A DNA stretch of 64,000 nt from Allomuricauda sp. M10 (GTDB lineage: Bacteria > Bacteroidota > Bacteroidia > Flavobacteriales > Flavobacteriaceae), in contig NZ_JAJGBN010000001.1 of assembly GCF_020782875.1 (NCBI RefSeq), positions 930,001 to 994,000 on the forward strand, given 5' to 3'. Below are positions 1 to 8,625 of the stretch, in pieces. Position 1 is the first letter of the stretch; every line of letters starts with the position of its first letter. The translations under genes were made by a program, and so were the position numbers. A model generated the notes under the pieces. That model did no database searches. It was not told the DNA's origin and worked only from the letters and a program-made list of their open reading frames with translations.

Positions 1-427
1 TCCTTACTTTTGAGCTATCCTGATCATAGTCTACAATCCTCAAATCACCAAATGTCATCTCGGCACGTTTTGACTCAAAATCCAGACTGTCCAATCTTAT
101 CAACTCTTTTGACTTGCCAATTGCTTCATCCAATAAATCCACTTGGCCCTCAATATCAGTTTTTACATCACCTAATACGCTATCAACTTTTCCTATTTGT
201 ACGGCAGCACTTTCAATTGTCTTCAGTGAGTTTTTTGCGGTTTCTATCAAGTCGCTGTTATCTTTCCAGGCATTGTAAATATTTATGATATTTAAAAATA
301 AGATAAGCCCCGCCACACCAAATTGGAGTATTTTTTTCAACGGTTGTTTTAGGTCGAGGATTTTTGGCATGAAATCCTTTAAAATGAGAAAGGAAGTTAG
401 GAATGCTAAAACTATTGATACGGTCAT
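1..427 (-). CDS. Unknown membrane/coiled-coil protein, C-terminus beyond window
   Basis: Open frame on the minus strand from an ATG at 427 that runs off the left edge, so only the first 142 residues are visible. The N-terminus starts MTVSIVLAFLTSFLILKDF, a hydrophobic helix. A second hydrophobic stretch (GVAGLILFLNIINIY) follows, then a charged heptad-like region rich in Lys, Glu, Asp and Leu that suggests a coiled coil. It starts 19 bases after the stop of the next upstream gene, so the two are probably co-transcribed. I do not recognise a family. An alternative start is the in-frame ATG at about 370. Confidence 0.6.
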   Translation of the reverse strand, partial: MTVSIVLAFLTSFLILKDFMPKILDLKQPLKKILQFGVAGLILFLNIINIYNAWKDNSDLIETAKNSLKTIESAAVQIGKVDSVLGDVKTDIEGQVDLLDEAIGKSKELIRLDSLDFESKRAEMTFGDLRIVDYDQDSSKVR

Positions 428-446
428 TGGGTTTCAATTTTTTACC

Positions 447-701
447 TCAATAATAACTAGTACCAAACAAGGTTTCCCACAACAATAGAATAACATAACC
501 AACAACGTTGAGGGCTATTATAACTATCCCTATAATCAACATGACACGGAAATCCTTCTGCATCTTGGATTGGGTGGCCGCTTGTTGTTGTTGAAGATAT
601 AGGCTTGCCTTGGCCAGTTCTTCCATGGTGGCATCTTTGTACTGCTCATCGAACAGTTTCTTTTGTTTGACCTCGGAAAGGTAATTTTCGGTCTTGCTCA
701 T
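447..701 (-). CDS. Small single-pass membrane protein, unknown function
   Basis: 84 residues. The first ~50 are charged and helical with a QQQQAATQ run. Residues ~53-77 (MLIIGIVIIALNVVGYVILLLW) form one clear transmembrane segment near the C-terminus, which looks like a tail-anchored topology. Its start overlaps the stop of the gene at 698-1228 by four bases (ATGA), so the two are translationally coupled. It lies in a minus-strand group of three unknown genes next to an AbiH gene. No family recognised. Confidence 0.6.
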   Translation of the reverse strand: MSKTENYLSEVKQKKLFDEQYKDATMEELAKASLYLQQQQAATQSKMQKDFRVMLIIGIVIIALNVVGYVILLLWETLFGTSYY

Positions 702-1228
702 TGTTTAGGCCAAATAGAGCTTCTGATTTCAATCCCTGATTTATCAAAATAATTGTCGAACCAATTTTCTATTCCATAGGCAATTGAAGAAAATGTTTTA
801 ATTAATTCATAATACTTTTTGGGAACTGTAATTATTCCTTTCTCATCATTATCGGGAAATGGAATTGGACAACTTTTGTCTACTACACAATATAGAGTTC
901 TAAAAACCAATGCGTTGTTATAGAAGATGTCTAGAAAATGTTGTATCCCAGGTTCTCCGTATTCACTAGTGGCCCAAGGTCTATCAACTTTATCATCTTC
1001 ATCCCCAATATTGATTCCCCATGCCATAGTAATCGATAAATCATGTTTAAATGACGCTACATTAGAATGTTCCCGATGTAGTAATATATTATCCATTCCA
1101 TTGTATTTATCATAGAATGAAAATTGATCTCGATAAGATGGGCCAGAGCCATAACCCCAACATGCAATTTTATACCAATCCTTTGATGAAGAATTGATAA
1201 ATGTATCTAGTAATTCGTCAAGTGTCAT
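698..1228 (-). CDS. Hypothetical protein beside AbiH
   Basis: 176 residues, soluble, rich in aromatic and acidic residues, with no motif I recognise. It begins 217 bases from the divergent AbiH gene and overlaps the following small membrane-protein gene by four bases. Position and AT-rich codon use match the accessory patch at the left of the window. It may belong to the same defence-type island, but that is inference from location only. Confidence 0.6.
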   Translation of the reverse strand: MTLDELLDTFINSSSKDWYKIACWGYGSGPSYRDQFSFYDKYNGMDNILLHREHSNVASFKHDLSITMAWGINIGDEDDKVDRPWATSEYGEPGIQHFLDIFYNNALVFRTLYCVVDKSCPIPFPDNDEKGIITVPKKYYELIKTFSSIAYGIENWFDNYFDKSGIEIRSSIWPKQ

Positions 1229-1445
1229 ATAATGTTATTTAGAAATTTAGAGGGGAAGTCCAATAAATATAATAGATCCCCAGCAAACTCCGTTGCACGA
1301 AGACCCTAGTTTGTGTAGGTTTTTTTCCATTGCCTTTCAATGATTTTTACCCAACTGTTTATAAAAGTGTTCAGAACCTCCATAAAATTGCTATAATGCA
1401 ATTTGATATTCATTATATCTTGCTGAATTGAAATGATTTAAGATA

Positions 1446-2552
1446 ATGGAAGAGGGTCAACAAAAATATGGATACAACAGGATTGTGATAGTCGGCAACG
1501 GTATGGATTTGGCAATGGGATTGAAATCTAGTTATTCAGATTTTCTAGCCAATTATTTATTTAACTGTGCTGAACAAGCACAGCAAGGAAGTTATCAGGA
1601 TATGTTGTTCAAGATTGATTGGGTTCCAAAATTGTATCCAACAGAAGCGAATTCACTTTCCTCGATGCAGGATTGGAATGAACTCCTAAAGCATAATACA
1701 TATTGGAATTATAAATATTTGGGTTTTCTGGAGAATGTAATGAACAATCTTTCAATTGAAAACTGGGTTGATGTCGAATCACTTTACTTCGATACAATGA
1801 TACCAATGATTGATAATGTAAAAAAGGGAAAATTAAACAGTAGAAATTATCAACATATAACAACCTTGAACGATTCATTTAGGGAATTGACCAGATTACT
1901 GGACATCTACATTAAGAAAATTGATAATGTACAATTTTTTGAAAATACAGCATTCCAATATTTTCTGGAAGGTTGTTTTGAGAAACAAATTTTAAAAGAA
2001 GTATGTCTTAATCATCCTGACCATATTGGTTATGATAATCTACCTGACCCAAGAAATGTAATGTTTCTCAATTTCAATTATACTAGTACACTTACCAAAT
2101 TATTGAATTATGTTGGTAAGAGAAATCGCCAAACAATCAATATCCATGGTGTTGCTGGGAATATTGCCAACCCAATAATTTTTGGTTATGGAGATGATAC
2201 CCACCCTTATTATGCCAGAATAGAGGAGGAACGCTCTGATGTGCCCTTGGAATTCATAAAATCATTTTACTATAACCGAACGACTGCCTATCATAAGATG
2301 TTGGGGTTTATGGATTCAGGCCCATATGAAGTTTATATTGTAGGTCATTCTTGTGGTCTGTCCGATAGGACATTGTTGAAATCAATCTTTGAGCATAAGG
2401 ATTGTATTTCAATCAAAATTTTCCATCGAGGTACGATAGATGAACACATCAGAAAGAACATGGCAATTTCACGGCACTTTGACGATAAGCAATTATTGAG
2501 AAAAAGAGTACTTCCATTTGATCAACATGCAATAATACCTCAAGCTATATGA
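1446..2552 (+). CDS. AbiH-family abortive infection protein
   Basis: 368 residues. The N-terminus reads IVIVGNGMDLAMGLKSSYSDF, close to the NGFDLA.GL.TSYSDF signature of the AbiH family (first described on lactococcal plasmids as a phage abortive-infection gene). Further family-type blocks are FLNFNYTSTL (~residues 212-221), INIHG, IIFGYGDD and VYIVGHSCGLSDRTLLKSIF near residue 300. AbiH is known to limit phage growth; its mechanism is not established. The length is normal for the family. The downstream membrane/coiled-coil gene overlaps its stop by four bases, suggesting a two- or three-gene unit. The ATG at 1446 is the only start that keeps the whole N-terminal motif. Confidence 0.85.
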   Translation: MEEGQQKYGYNRIVIVGNGMDLAMGLKSSYSDFLANYLFNCAEQAQQGSYQDMLFKIDWVPKLYPTEANSLSSMQDWNELLKHNTYWNYKYLGFLENVMNNLSIENWVDVESLYFDTMIPMIDNVKKGKLNSRNYQHITTLNDSFRELTRLLDIYIKKIDNVQFFENTAFQYFLEGCFEKQILKEVCLNHPDHIGYDNLPDPRNVMFLNFNYTSTLTKLLNYVGKRNRQTINIHGVAGNIANPIIFGYGDDTHPYYARIEEERSDVPLEFIKSFYYNRTTAYHKMLGFMDSGPYEVYIVGHSCGLSDRTLLKSIFEHKDCISIKIFHRGTIDEHIRKNMAISRHFDDKQLLRKRVLPFDQHAIIPQAI

Positions 2553-3151
2553 ACAGTGTTTACTTAAAAGCGATGGAAATTGGATATTCCCACCCATATG
2601 GAATAAAATATTTCGACTTGAAGAAAAAAATAGAGGAGGAGACCAACATTGTGTTTAATCCTACCATGGAGCCCACTTTTATGAAATGGGTAGGTGATTA
2701 TTTTGATTCAACTTACTACTCAAAGGAAGATTTGAACCAAGACATTGAATATTCCATTTCGTTTTTCAGGGATGTTCTAAAGGTTAACAAAAAATATGAA
2801 CAGGCATATAATTCCTTTTCATTTAGGGCTTGGGTAATCAAGGGGGAGACGGTCAAACATTATCTTGATTATTTAGAACTACAAGAATCCCGCAAAACTG
2901 CCATTGAAGCTAAAAGGCAGGCGAATGTTTCGACTTGGTTGGCCTTGGGTGCAATTATTATAAGTATTGTGTTGGGATTGGTTTCCTTGTTATATACGCA
3001 AGATGTCAGGATTGTTGAGAACAATCCAAGAGTGGAGCAACTGGAAAAGGAGAACGTCCGGTTAAAGGATGAACTTTATAAGGCCGAATTGATGCTGGAT
3101 GCCTATGAGTCCGATACTTTGAAAAATATTAAGCCGGTGAAAAGAATTTAA
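2549..3151 (+). CDS. Membrane-anchored coiled-coil protein coupled to AbiH
   Basis: 200 residues. A soluble N-terminal part of about 125 residues is followed by a transmembrane helix at ~131-153 (ALGAIIISIVLGLVSLLY) and a C-terminal segment (VEQLEKENVRLKDELYKAELM) with heptad spacing typical of a coiled coil. The ATG lies inside the AbiH stop (ATGA overlap), so expression is tightly coupled to AbiH. It could be an accessory or effector partner acting at the membrane. This is inferred from gene order; the family is unknown to me. Confidence 0.7.
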   Translation: MNSVYLKAMEIGYSHPYGIKYFDLKKKIEEETNIVFNPTMEPTFMKWVGDYFDSTYYSKEDLNQDIEYSISFFRDVLKVNKKYEQAYNSFSFRAWVIKGETVKHYLDYLELQESRKTAIEAKRQANVSTWLALGAIIISIVLGLVSLLYTQDVRIVENNPRVEQLEKENVRLKDELYKAELMLDAYESDTLKNIKPVKRI

Positions 3152-3153
3152 TC

Positions 3154-3501
3154 ATGTCAAAACCTATAATTCCAATTAAAATGGCTATAGAATCTATTGG
3201 GAAGGACAAGCTTAAACTAATGGGTTTATCTTTTTCAAAAGATAATGCCCAAAAGGTAATAGATGTTTGTCTAGACATCAAAAATAAAATAGCTGGTTTG
3301 AATCTTGTGGACGATCATGATGTTTATCTCTTGAATAAATATTTGAATCAATTCATTGATGATTTTGCCGATTTAATTTCGGATGATGTTGAGCTTGATG
3401 ATACCCCTAAATATTGGGAGGAAACCATCAAAAGATTAAAAGATGACATTGAATCATTTTTACTTTGCCTAAAATCAAAAAAAATCAACTTATCCGTTTG
3501 A
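3154..3501 (+). CDS. Hypothetical acidic helical protein, third gene of AbiH unit
   Basis: 115 residues, predicted largely helical with an acidic patch (DDFADLISDDVELDD). It begins two bases after the stop of the membrane protein gene, so it is very likely the third gene of the AbiH transcript. Its 3' end overlaps the convergent umuD gene by 17 bases. No domain recognised. Confidence 0.6.
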   Translation: MSKPIIPIKMAIESIGKDKLKLMGLSFSKDNAQKVIDVCLDIKNKIAGLNLVDDHDVYLLNKYLNQFIDDFADLISDDVELDDTPKYWEETIKRLKDDIESFLLCLKSKKINLSV

Positions 3502-3862
3502 CAGCATAGGTAACAACCCCCCAAACAAACAGCTCCGAACCCTCATTTACTTCTATGGTCCTGCTGCCCACCAACTGTACCCTGTCACCTTTTTTAACTA
3601 CGCGCTTCACCGTAAACTCATTATCTACGTAGCATACGGCCACACAGCCATTGAACGGCTCTATGCTACGGTCCACTATAAGAAGGTCACCATCACTAAT
3701 CCCGTCCTGCTCCATGCTATGGCCGTTTGCCCTGACAAAGAAAGTTGCCTCCCTGTCCTTGATGAGGTTTTCGTCAAGGGAGATCCGCAGCTCCGTGAAA
3801 TCCTCCGCTGGGGAGGGAAAGCCACAGTTTATACTAGGAAGTTGCTTTGATAATATCTTCAA
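3485..3862 (-). CDS. umuD: UmuD-type SOS mutagenesis protease subunit
   Basis: 125 residues, peptidase family S24. It has the UmuD cleavage region with Cys13-Gly14 followed by FPSPAEDF, the same Cys-Gly bond that E. coli UmuD cuts. The nucleophile is Ser49 in GHSMEQDG and the general base Lys86 in FTVKRV. RecA filament stimulates self-cleavage, and the product partners with UmuC in DNA polymerase V. It lacks a DNA-binding domain, so it is not a repressor. Its start lies 29 bases inside the end of umuC, so the order is C then D, reverse of E. coli. The gene is intact, but its normal promoter is now beyond the inserted prophage. Confidence 0.9.
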   Translation of the reverse strand: MKILSKQLPSINCGFPSPAEDFTELRISLDENLIKDREATFFVRANGHSMEQDGISDGDLLIVDRSIEPFNGCVAVCYVDNEFTVKRVVKKGDRVQLVGSRTIEVNEGSELFVWGVVTYAVKRIS

Positions 3863-5055
3863 TCCTTGTGGTGTAATTAGGTGATAGGTGGTTGCGGTTC
3901 ATTTTCCACTTCCTTTTGAGGTCCATCCCCCCGAACCTTACTAGGTCGTGACCGTTCATTATGTTCAATCTATCAATGGCCTTCATCAGTGGCCCCTGTC
4001 TGTGGTCAAGTGGAAGGAACATGTTGAGCTGCCTTTGCGTGTCGGGGCTTATGCCCATGACTATGACCCCAGCCTTTTTGTATTTGTAGCCCTTCCTGTA
4101 GATCCTGTCCAGCCCTATGATTGCCGCCTTGGTCAGGTGGATGGTGGAACTGGTGGGATAGGGGAGCCTTACCGATATACTGTTGTAATATTGGGGTAGA
4201 TCCTCCCTGAAGGGGTTGGAACTCACGAACACATTGACCAGTTCGCAGTTGCTTTTCTGGTTCCTGAGTTTTCGCCCACAGACGGAGGCAAAGGTGCTGA
4301 CCCTCTCCCTTAGCTGTTCTAGGTCGGTATACATCTCATCAAAGGAACGGGTGCAGGCTATGGCCTTTTTTTCCTTAGCCTCTTCCGGCTGTATAGTTTC
4401 CCTCCCTTCAAGGTCACGTTTCAGCCTTAATCCCACCACGCTCATCCTGTCCCTGACAAACTCATTGGGAAGGTTGGTGAAGTCCAGGGCGGTGTTGACC
4501 TTGTTCTCCCTCAACATCCTTGCATATTGCCTGCCAATGCCCCAAACATCCTCTATCTGTAGCCATTTCAATGCTTTTACACGTTTGCCCTCGTTCTCCA
4601 TGGTATAGACCCCACCCGTCTGTTCAGGGTACTTTTTGGCTATTCGGTTCGCCAGTTTTGCCAGTGCCTTGGTGGGGGCGAAGCCCAAGCTGATAGGAAG
4701 CCCTGTTGAGCGTTCCACGGCCCTCTTGATGTCCAGCCCATATTTTTGGAGATCGTACCGCTCAAAGCCCCTGAACCTTAAAAACGCTTCATCTATGCTA
4801 TACACTTCTATATCGGGGCTGAACCTTGACAGTATGGCCATGACACGGGCGGACATATCACCATAAAGGGCATAGTTGCTCGATACTACTTTTACATTGT
4901 GTTTTTTAAAAAGTTCCTTGTGGTGGAAGTATGGTGCGCCCATGGCAACACCCAAGGCCTTGGCCTCATTCGAGCGGGCAATAACGCAACCATCATTGTT
5001 TGAGAGAACCACTACTGGTCTGCCATTTAGGGAAGGGTCAAAAACCCTTTCACAT
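3834..5055 (-). pseudogene. umuC: 3' part of umuC, separated from its start by a prophage
   Basis: Y-family DNA polymerase. The frame encodes residues 15-419 of a reconstructed 419-residue UmuC, from [13 protein letters not shown] through [19 protein letters not shown] and the second metal-binding motif YSIDEAF (Asp101, Glu102 of the whole protein). The first metal ligand, Asp6 in ALIDCNNFY, is missing here. It lies at 43292-43334 on the far side of the Mu-like prophage. Upstream of 5055 the frame enters phage DNA and meets a stop near 5105 with no ATG. Translation could begin at the GTG at 5012, but the product would lack the start of the palm and one catalytic Asp. The truncated reading frame itself is otherwise undamaged, which points to recent insertion. 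Confidence 0.93.
5051..5055. repeat. 5 bp target-site duplication, left copy (CACAT)
   Basis: CACAT borders the left end of the prophage and recurs at 43292-43296. Removing one copy plus everything between restores an uninterrupted umuC reading frame (codons TGT GAA AGG on the minus strand). The bases just beyond differ from intact umuC at both junctions, so the duplication is at most 5 bp, the size made by Mu transposase. Confidence 0.93.
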
Positions 5056-5063
5056 AGGGCTAA

Positions 5064-5080
5064 GAAATCAAATAATACAT
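5064..5080 (+). repeat. Left subterminal inverted repeat of the phage
   Basis: GAAATCAAATAATACAT, matched exactly in reverse complement at 43266-43282. It is probably the outermost transposase-binding site. It starts 8 bases inside the left junction but 9 bases inside the right junction, and the outermost bases (AGGGCTAA against TATAATCGG read inward) do not match each other. Confidence 0.85.
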
Positions 5081-5384
5081 CATAAATAAGTTCAAAAATC
5101 GTTCAAATCCTGCATTATATCTGGGCTTGTGTGCATTTTGCGCTGTCACCCCAACTTCAAACGAATTATACATAAACTACAATCGGACACCATCCGACTA
5201 CAATTCTTCAAAAAGGTTTTACCATATCTTTTCCACACAACACTATGAATACCTAACAAACGGTGTAAAACCACTATTTAAAAGGGTTTTAATAGGTGTC
5301 TGGATGTTTCTGATTCAGCGGAATGATTGCCGGATAATAGGCTAAAATCGTAGAAATGAAATGGCCTAAAAATGCCTATTTTTT

Positions 5385-5420
5385 AGTTGGGGTTAGGGTT
5401 GGGGTTAGAGTTGGGGTTAG
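5385..5420 (+). repeat. Telomere-like G-rich repeat, G-quadruplex candidate
   Basis: Four G-tracts of 4, 3, 4 and 4 bases lie at 5389-5392, 5396-5398, 5401-5404 and 5413-5416. They are separated by TTA, TT and an 8-base spacer and built from GGGGTTAG/AGTTGGGGTTAG units. It is isolated in an otherwise AT-rich noncoding end, about 330 bases inside the left terminus. It fits a two- to three-layer G-quadruplex on the plus strand. Function unknown. Confidence 0.6.
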
Positions 5421-5644
5421 AAAAAACCGATTTCAGAACACTTATAAATGCCCTTTTTCGGACAATCAATGTTAAAATTTACATGAAAACGGGGGTGATT
5501 GCACCAAAATGAAGTTATAATTTACGCCTATACTGCACCTAAATGCACTATAAATACGTTATAATATGATGTAAACAACTGAAATTCAAGTAAAAACAAG
5601 ATTCTTTAACATTTAAACGCACTTTTAGAAGTGTACAATCCGTT

Positions 5645-6343
5645 TTACTTCATGGCATTGATACGTACACTGGCCTTGACCATGGCCAAGGCTCTGATCC
5701 TATCCTTACGGACATCCCTTGGCTGATGATGGGCGTTCTGACTTACAAGTTTGATATAGTCGTCACCTATCTCACTTTTCTGGATATACTTTACGCTTAT
5801 ATATTCATCACCATCAACATCAATAGCCACCAGATACATTTCACCCCAAAAGAGACCATCATCTACATTGTGTACCTGTTTGTAAACAACGATGTCGCCC
5901 GACTTCAGTAATGGATACATACTATCACCGGTCACGAACACCGCCCCATCACATTTTGGGAGGTTTGGAATGCTTAAAAAGTCTATAGGCTTGTTTTCGT
6001 CATAGTGTTGAAAAAGTTCGACCAATCCCGCAGCAGCCTCTAAATTGTATAGTGGAATTGCTTGTAATTCGTGTGTATTGTCAGTCCTTAAAAGATATTT
6101 TCCTGTTGGTTCATGTAGTAATTCATCGGAACTTTTTAACACTTCACCCTTTCCTGTCATTAACCATTCGATGTTTAAATCGGGATAATTTTCAACTATT
6201 TTTTCAAGGACATTGGAACCAATATTCTTCCCATGTTTAACGGCTCTTGAAATACTACCCCTGCTAGCGTTAACGCTATTTTCTAGCTGGTAATAGCTTA
6301 TGTTTTTTAACTGTAAAAATTCATCTAACCGTTGAAGAATCAT
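5645..6343 (-). CDS. LexA/CI-like phage repressor (HTH + S24 protease)
   Basis: 232 residues from the ATG at 6343; the open frame extends upstream to 6481, but the HTH begins right at this Met and the upstream part is low-quality hydrophobic sequence. Residues ~1-65 form a helix-turn-helix DNA-binding domain (YYQLENSVNASRGSISRAVK). The C-terminus is an S24 peptidase with Ser141 (GDSMYPLLKSGD) and Lys185 (YISVKYI). The scissile bond is probably Ala105-Gly106 in EAAAGL. RecA-stimulated self-cleavage would induce the prophage after DNA damage. It faces left, away from the transposase, as the Mu c gene does. Its transcript heads toward the stranded umuC/umuD. Confidence 0.85.
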   Translation of the reverse strand: MILQRLDEFLQLKNISYYQLENSVNASRGSISRAVKHGKNIGSNVLEKIVENYPDLNIEWLMTGKGEVLKSSDELLHEPTGKYLLRTDNTHELQAIPLYNLEAAAGLVELFQHYDENKPIDFLSIPNLPKCDGAVFVTGDSMYPLLKSGDIVVYKQVHNVDDGLFWGEMYLVAIDVDGDEYISVKYIQKSEIGDDYIKLVSQNAHHQPRDVRKDRIRALAMVKASVRINAMK

Positions 6344-6404
6344 AATTTTTTTGATTGAAAATTTGCATACATTGAAAATTATCAAGTATATTCGCTTTAG
6401 ATAA
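6344..6404. promoter_or_regulatory. Divergent repressor/early-gene control region
   Basis: 61 AT-rich bases between the leftward repressor and the rightward early operon, the place of the Mu operator region. TATATTCG at about 6390 resembles the Bacteroidota -7 box TAnnTTTG for the rightward promoter. I cannot define operators by eye. Confidence 0.5.
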
Positions 6405-6620
6405 ATGAAAATACAAAATGATATGATACCAGAATTCACACAGGCAGAAAAAGACCTTTTGAAAGGCAAGGTATCGGCCATTGCAAGGAAATACGGCTGT
6501 AGTCACACCTACATAAACTTGATGTTGAACGGTGAGATTGAACTGAAGACTAATAAATCTAAGAAAATCCACCAAGGGGTCAGGGAAACCATTGAATTTT
6601 TTCAACCAGTAGCTCAATAG
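6405..6620 (+). CDS. Small HTH protein, Ner-like early regulator
   Basis: 71 residues. LLKGKVSAIARKYGCSHTYINLMLNGEIEL looks like a helix-turn-helix unit. It is the first gene rightward of the repressor and ends one base before the transposase start codon, the position of ner in Mu, where Ner down-regulates early and repressor transcription. No sequence-level match to Ner is claimed; the role is from position and the HTH-like segment. Confidence 0.65.
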   Translation: MKIQNDMIPEFTQAEKDLLKGKVSAIARKYGCSHTYINLMLNGEIELKTNKSKKIHQGVRETIEFFQPVAQ

Positions 6621-6621
6621 C

Positions 6622-8613
6622 ATGTACGAAACCTACCAAAATAGACTGGCCATCCCTGCTGCGATTCTATACGACGACTTGAACTTGTTGACGTACACTA
6701 ATTACAAGCAGTATTGTTATACCGGAAAAATTAAGAAAATAAGAACGGGAGGAAACGGAAGACAGGCGTTGATTGAGTTCGCCAGTTTGCCCCAGATGTT
6801 CAGGGAGGCCGTTAAGAACGCATTCGGTGATCCGTACAGCCAAGACGATGTAAAGCGTTTCACCGACCGATTGGAGAACAACGTAGAGGCTTCTAGGTTC
6901 TTCGAGGATTACACCGATGACGATGGCCGTGGCCTGTTGCCCGAACGCATTTCCCAATACTACGCAGAGGCCCAGATACTGGAACTGTACGACAAGCTTG
7001 TGTACGACATCAAGGTGAAGCAGCACAACGGTATGCGCATCAAGATGGGTCCAGCCAAAAAAGAAATCTGTGAGGTCATCCAAAAGGTCGGTTCGATGAC
7101 CCGGCCCAACTCCACTATAAGACCATATCCGCACAACCTGCCCAAGAACTACAGGGCATTGGACAACAAACTTAAGAAGTACAAGGAAGAAGGTTTCGGT
7201 TCATTGATCCACAGTGCAATCGGGAACACGAACAGCCAAAAGATAAAGGGCGAGGTCGCCGAATGGATTCTGGCCTTCTACATGCTCCCCAACAAACCTG
7301 TTATTCCTGTACTTCACACCGAATACATGAGGGAAAGGACATCTAGGGGATGGCCCGTACTTTCGGAATCCGCTATAAGCAAATGGTTGTCCCAGCCCAA
7401 GCAGGAAAAGGTATGGCATTTGAGCCGACACGGCCTTGCCTCATGGCGTAACAAGTTCGGCCATAAGCTTAAGCGTGACAAGTCGCTTTGGTTCCCCAAT
7501 TGCTATTGGGCCATCGATGGAACCAAATTGGATTGGGTTCACTTCAAGGACGACAGCAACGGCATGGGTGCCAATATCAAGATAGATGTGGTATTTGATG
7601 TCCACAGTGAAAAGATAATCGGTTACAGCTTCAGTGAGAGCGAGACGCACGCCGACCACTTCACCGCCCTTAAGATGGCGGCCAATAACACGGGAAGACA
7701 CCCATACCTTTTGACCTATGACGGCCAATCTGGCCACACCACAAGCGTCATGCAGGAACTTTACGACAATCTGGTGGCCCGTGATGGTGGAACCCATTAC
7801 AAGCACGCAGCCCGTCAGCACGGAAGCCCCGTGGAACAACTTTTCTCACGGTTCCAACAGCAGGTATTGAACACCAAATGGTTTTCGGACAAGCAAGGTG
7901 TAAGGACCAAAAAGCCGGACAGTAGGCCGAACATTGATTTTATCACGGAGTACAAGCACCTATTGAGGAAACTCCCCAACCTACAGGCCGCCTTTGAACA
8001 GTGCGTGGACGAATGGAACAATGCAAAACATCCAAAGTTCCCGGAATCACGGAACGATGTTGCGGAGAACCACCCGCAGCCATACAGTGAGGAAATCAGC
8101 ATGGGAAGGATGATGGAAATGTTCTGGGTCACCACCAAGGAGGCAAGGAACTACGATACGGATGGCATCAAGCCCATCATCAGCGGCACACAGTACCACT
8201 TCGAGGTATATGATGTAGATGGCGAAGTGGACATCGATTTCAGGGACAGATACACCCACTGCAAGTTCTTCGTGCAGTACGACCCCAGCCAAATGGACAA
8301 CTATGTCCGACTCCACTTGGAACTTCCCAACGGAAACCGACAGTTCATCGCTGATGCACAGCCCAAGCGAATGACAGAGACCATACCCTTCCTGTCCACC
8401 CCGGAAAAGACCGCCCGGATGAGGAAAGACCTTAAGGTCAGGGAAACCGAACTGGAAAGGACAAGGAAAAGGATACGGGAGATACAGAACAATACCGGAA
8501 TTACCCCTGAAGCCCTTATAGAGCAACAGGAACTTGAAATAAAGATGGGTGGAAGCCTACCTAAAGAAAGGCGCAGTGAAATTGAGGCACTGGATTTCCT
8601 CAACAGAATGTAA
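6622..8613 (+). CDS. Mu-type DDE transposase (MuA homologue)
   Basis: 663 residues, equal in size to MuA. The N-terminal ~280 residues should hold the end-binding domains. The RNase H-fold catalytic core has Asp299 (WAIDGTKLDW), Asp367 (LTYDGQSGHT) and Glu405 (HGSPVEQLFSRF). The C-terminal part, with a charged helical tail (RKDLKVRETELERTRKRI), corresponds to the Mu beta-barrel and MuB-contacting region. It cuts the phage ends and joins them to target DNA in integration and replicative transposition. It directly precedes the ATPase gene (12-base gap). The reading frame is intact. Confidence 0.93.
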   Translation: MYETYQNRLAIPAAILYDDLNLLTYTNYKQYCYTGKIKKIRTGGNGRQALIEFASLPQMFREAVKNAFGDPYSQDDVKRFTDRLENNVEASRFFEDYTDDDGRGLLPERISQYYAEAQILELYDKLVYDIKVKQHNGMRIKMGPAKKEICEVIQKVGSMTRPNSTIRPYPHNLPKNYRALDNKLKKYKEEGFGSLIHSAIGNTNSQKIKGEVAEWILAFYMLPNKPVIPVLHTEYMRERTSRGWPVLSESAISKWLSQPKQEKVWHLSRHGLASWRNKFGHKLKRDKSLWFPNCYWAIDGTKLDWVHFKDDSNGMGANIKIDVVFDVHSEKIIGYSFSESETHADHFTALKMAANNTGRHPYLLTYDGQSGHTTSVMQELYDNLVARDGGTHYKHAARQHGSPVEQLFSRFQQQVLNTKWFSDKQGVRTKKPDSRPNIDFITEYKHLLRKLPNLQAAFEQCVDEWNNAKHPKFPESRNDVAENHPQPYSEEISMGRMMEMFWVTTKEARNYDTDGIKPIISGTQYHFEVYDVDGEVDIDFRDRYTHCKFFVQYDPSQMDNYVRLHLELPNGNRQFIADAQPKRMTETIPFLSTPEKTARMRKDLKVRETELERTRKRIREIQNNTGITPEALIEQQELEIKMGGSLPKERRSEIEALDFLNRM

Positions 8614-8625
8614 TACCGTAAGAAA

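Larger units (their letters stand above)
5056..5644. other. Noncoding left end of the Mu-like phage
   Basis: About 590 bases between the left terminus and the repressor stop with no credible gene. It holds the left inverted repeat (5064-5080), a possible second transposase site at 5164-5177 (AATTATACATAAAC, resembling the repeat core AATAATACAT), and the G-rich tract at 5385-5420. The rest is AT-rich. In Mu the corresponding end holds several transposase-binding sites; here I can point to only two likely ones. Confidence 0.6.

Noticed and set aside
5013..5110. Loss of the UmuC N-terminus through a small deletion and frameshift near 5060
   Set aside because: The sequence upstream only coincidentally gave Phe and Ala at fitting places. 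The true N-terminus was found at 43292-43334 with a 5 bp duplication, which explains everything without a deletion.
5127..5345. 72-residue ORF in the phage left end
   Set aside because: Composition and position among end sites suggest chance; no domain, and no packing with neighbours.
5385..5420. CRISPR or true telomeric array
   Set aside because: Only a few degenerate units with no spacers and no terminal location.
6344..6481. N-terminal extension of the phage repressor to 6481
   Set aside because: It would overlap the divergent HTH gene start and add a hydrophobic, non-conserved-looking stretch before a complete HTH domain.
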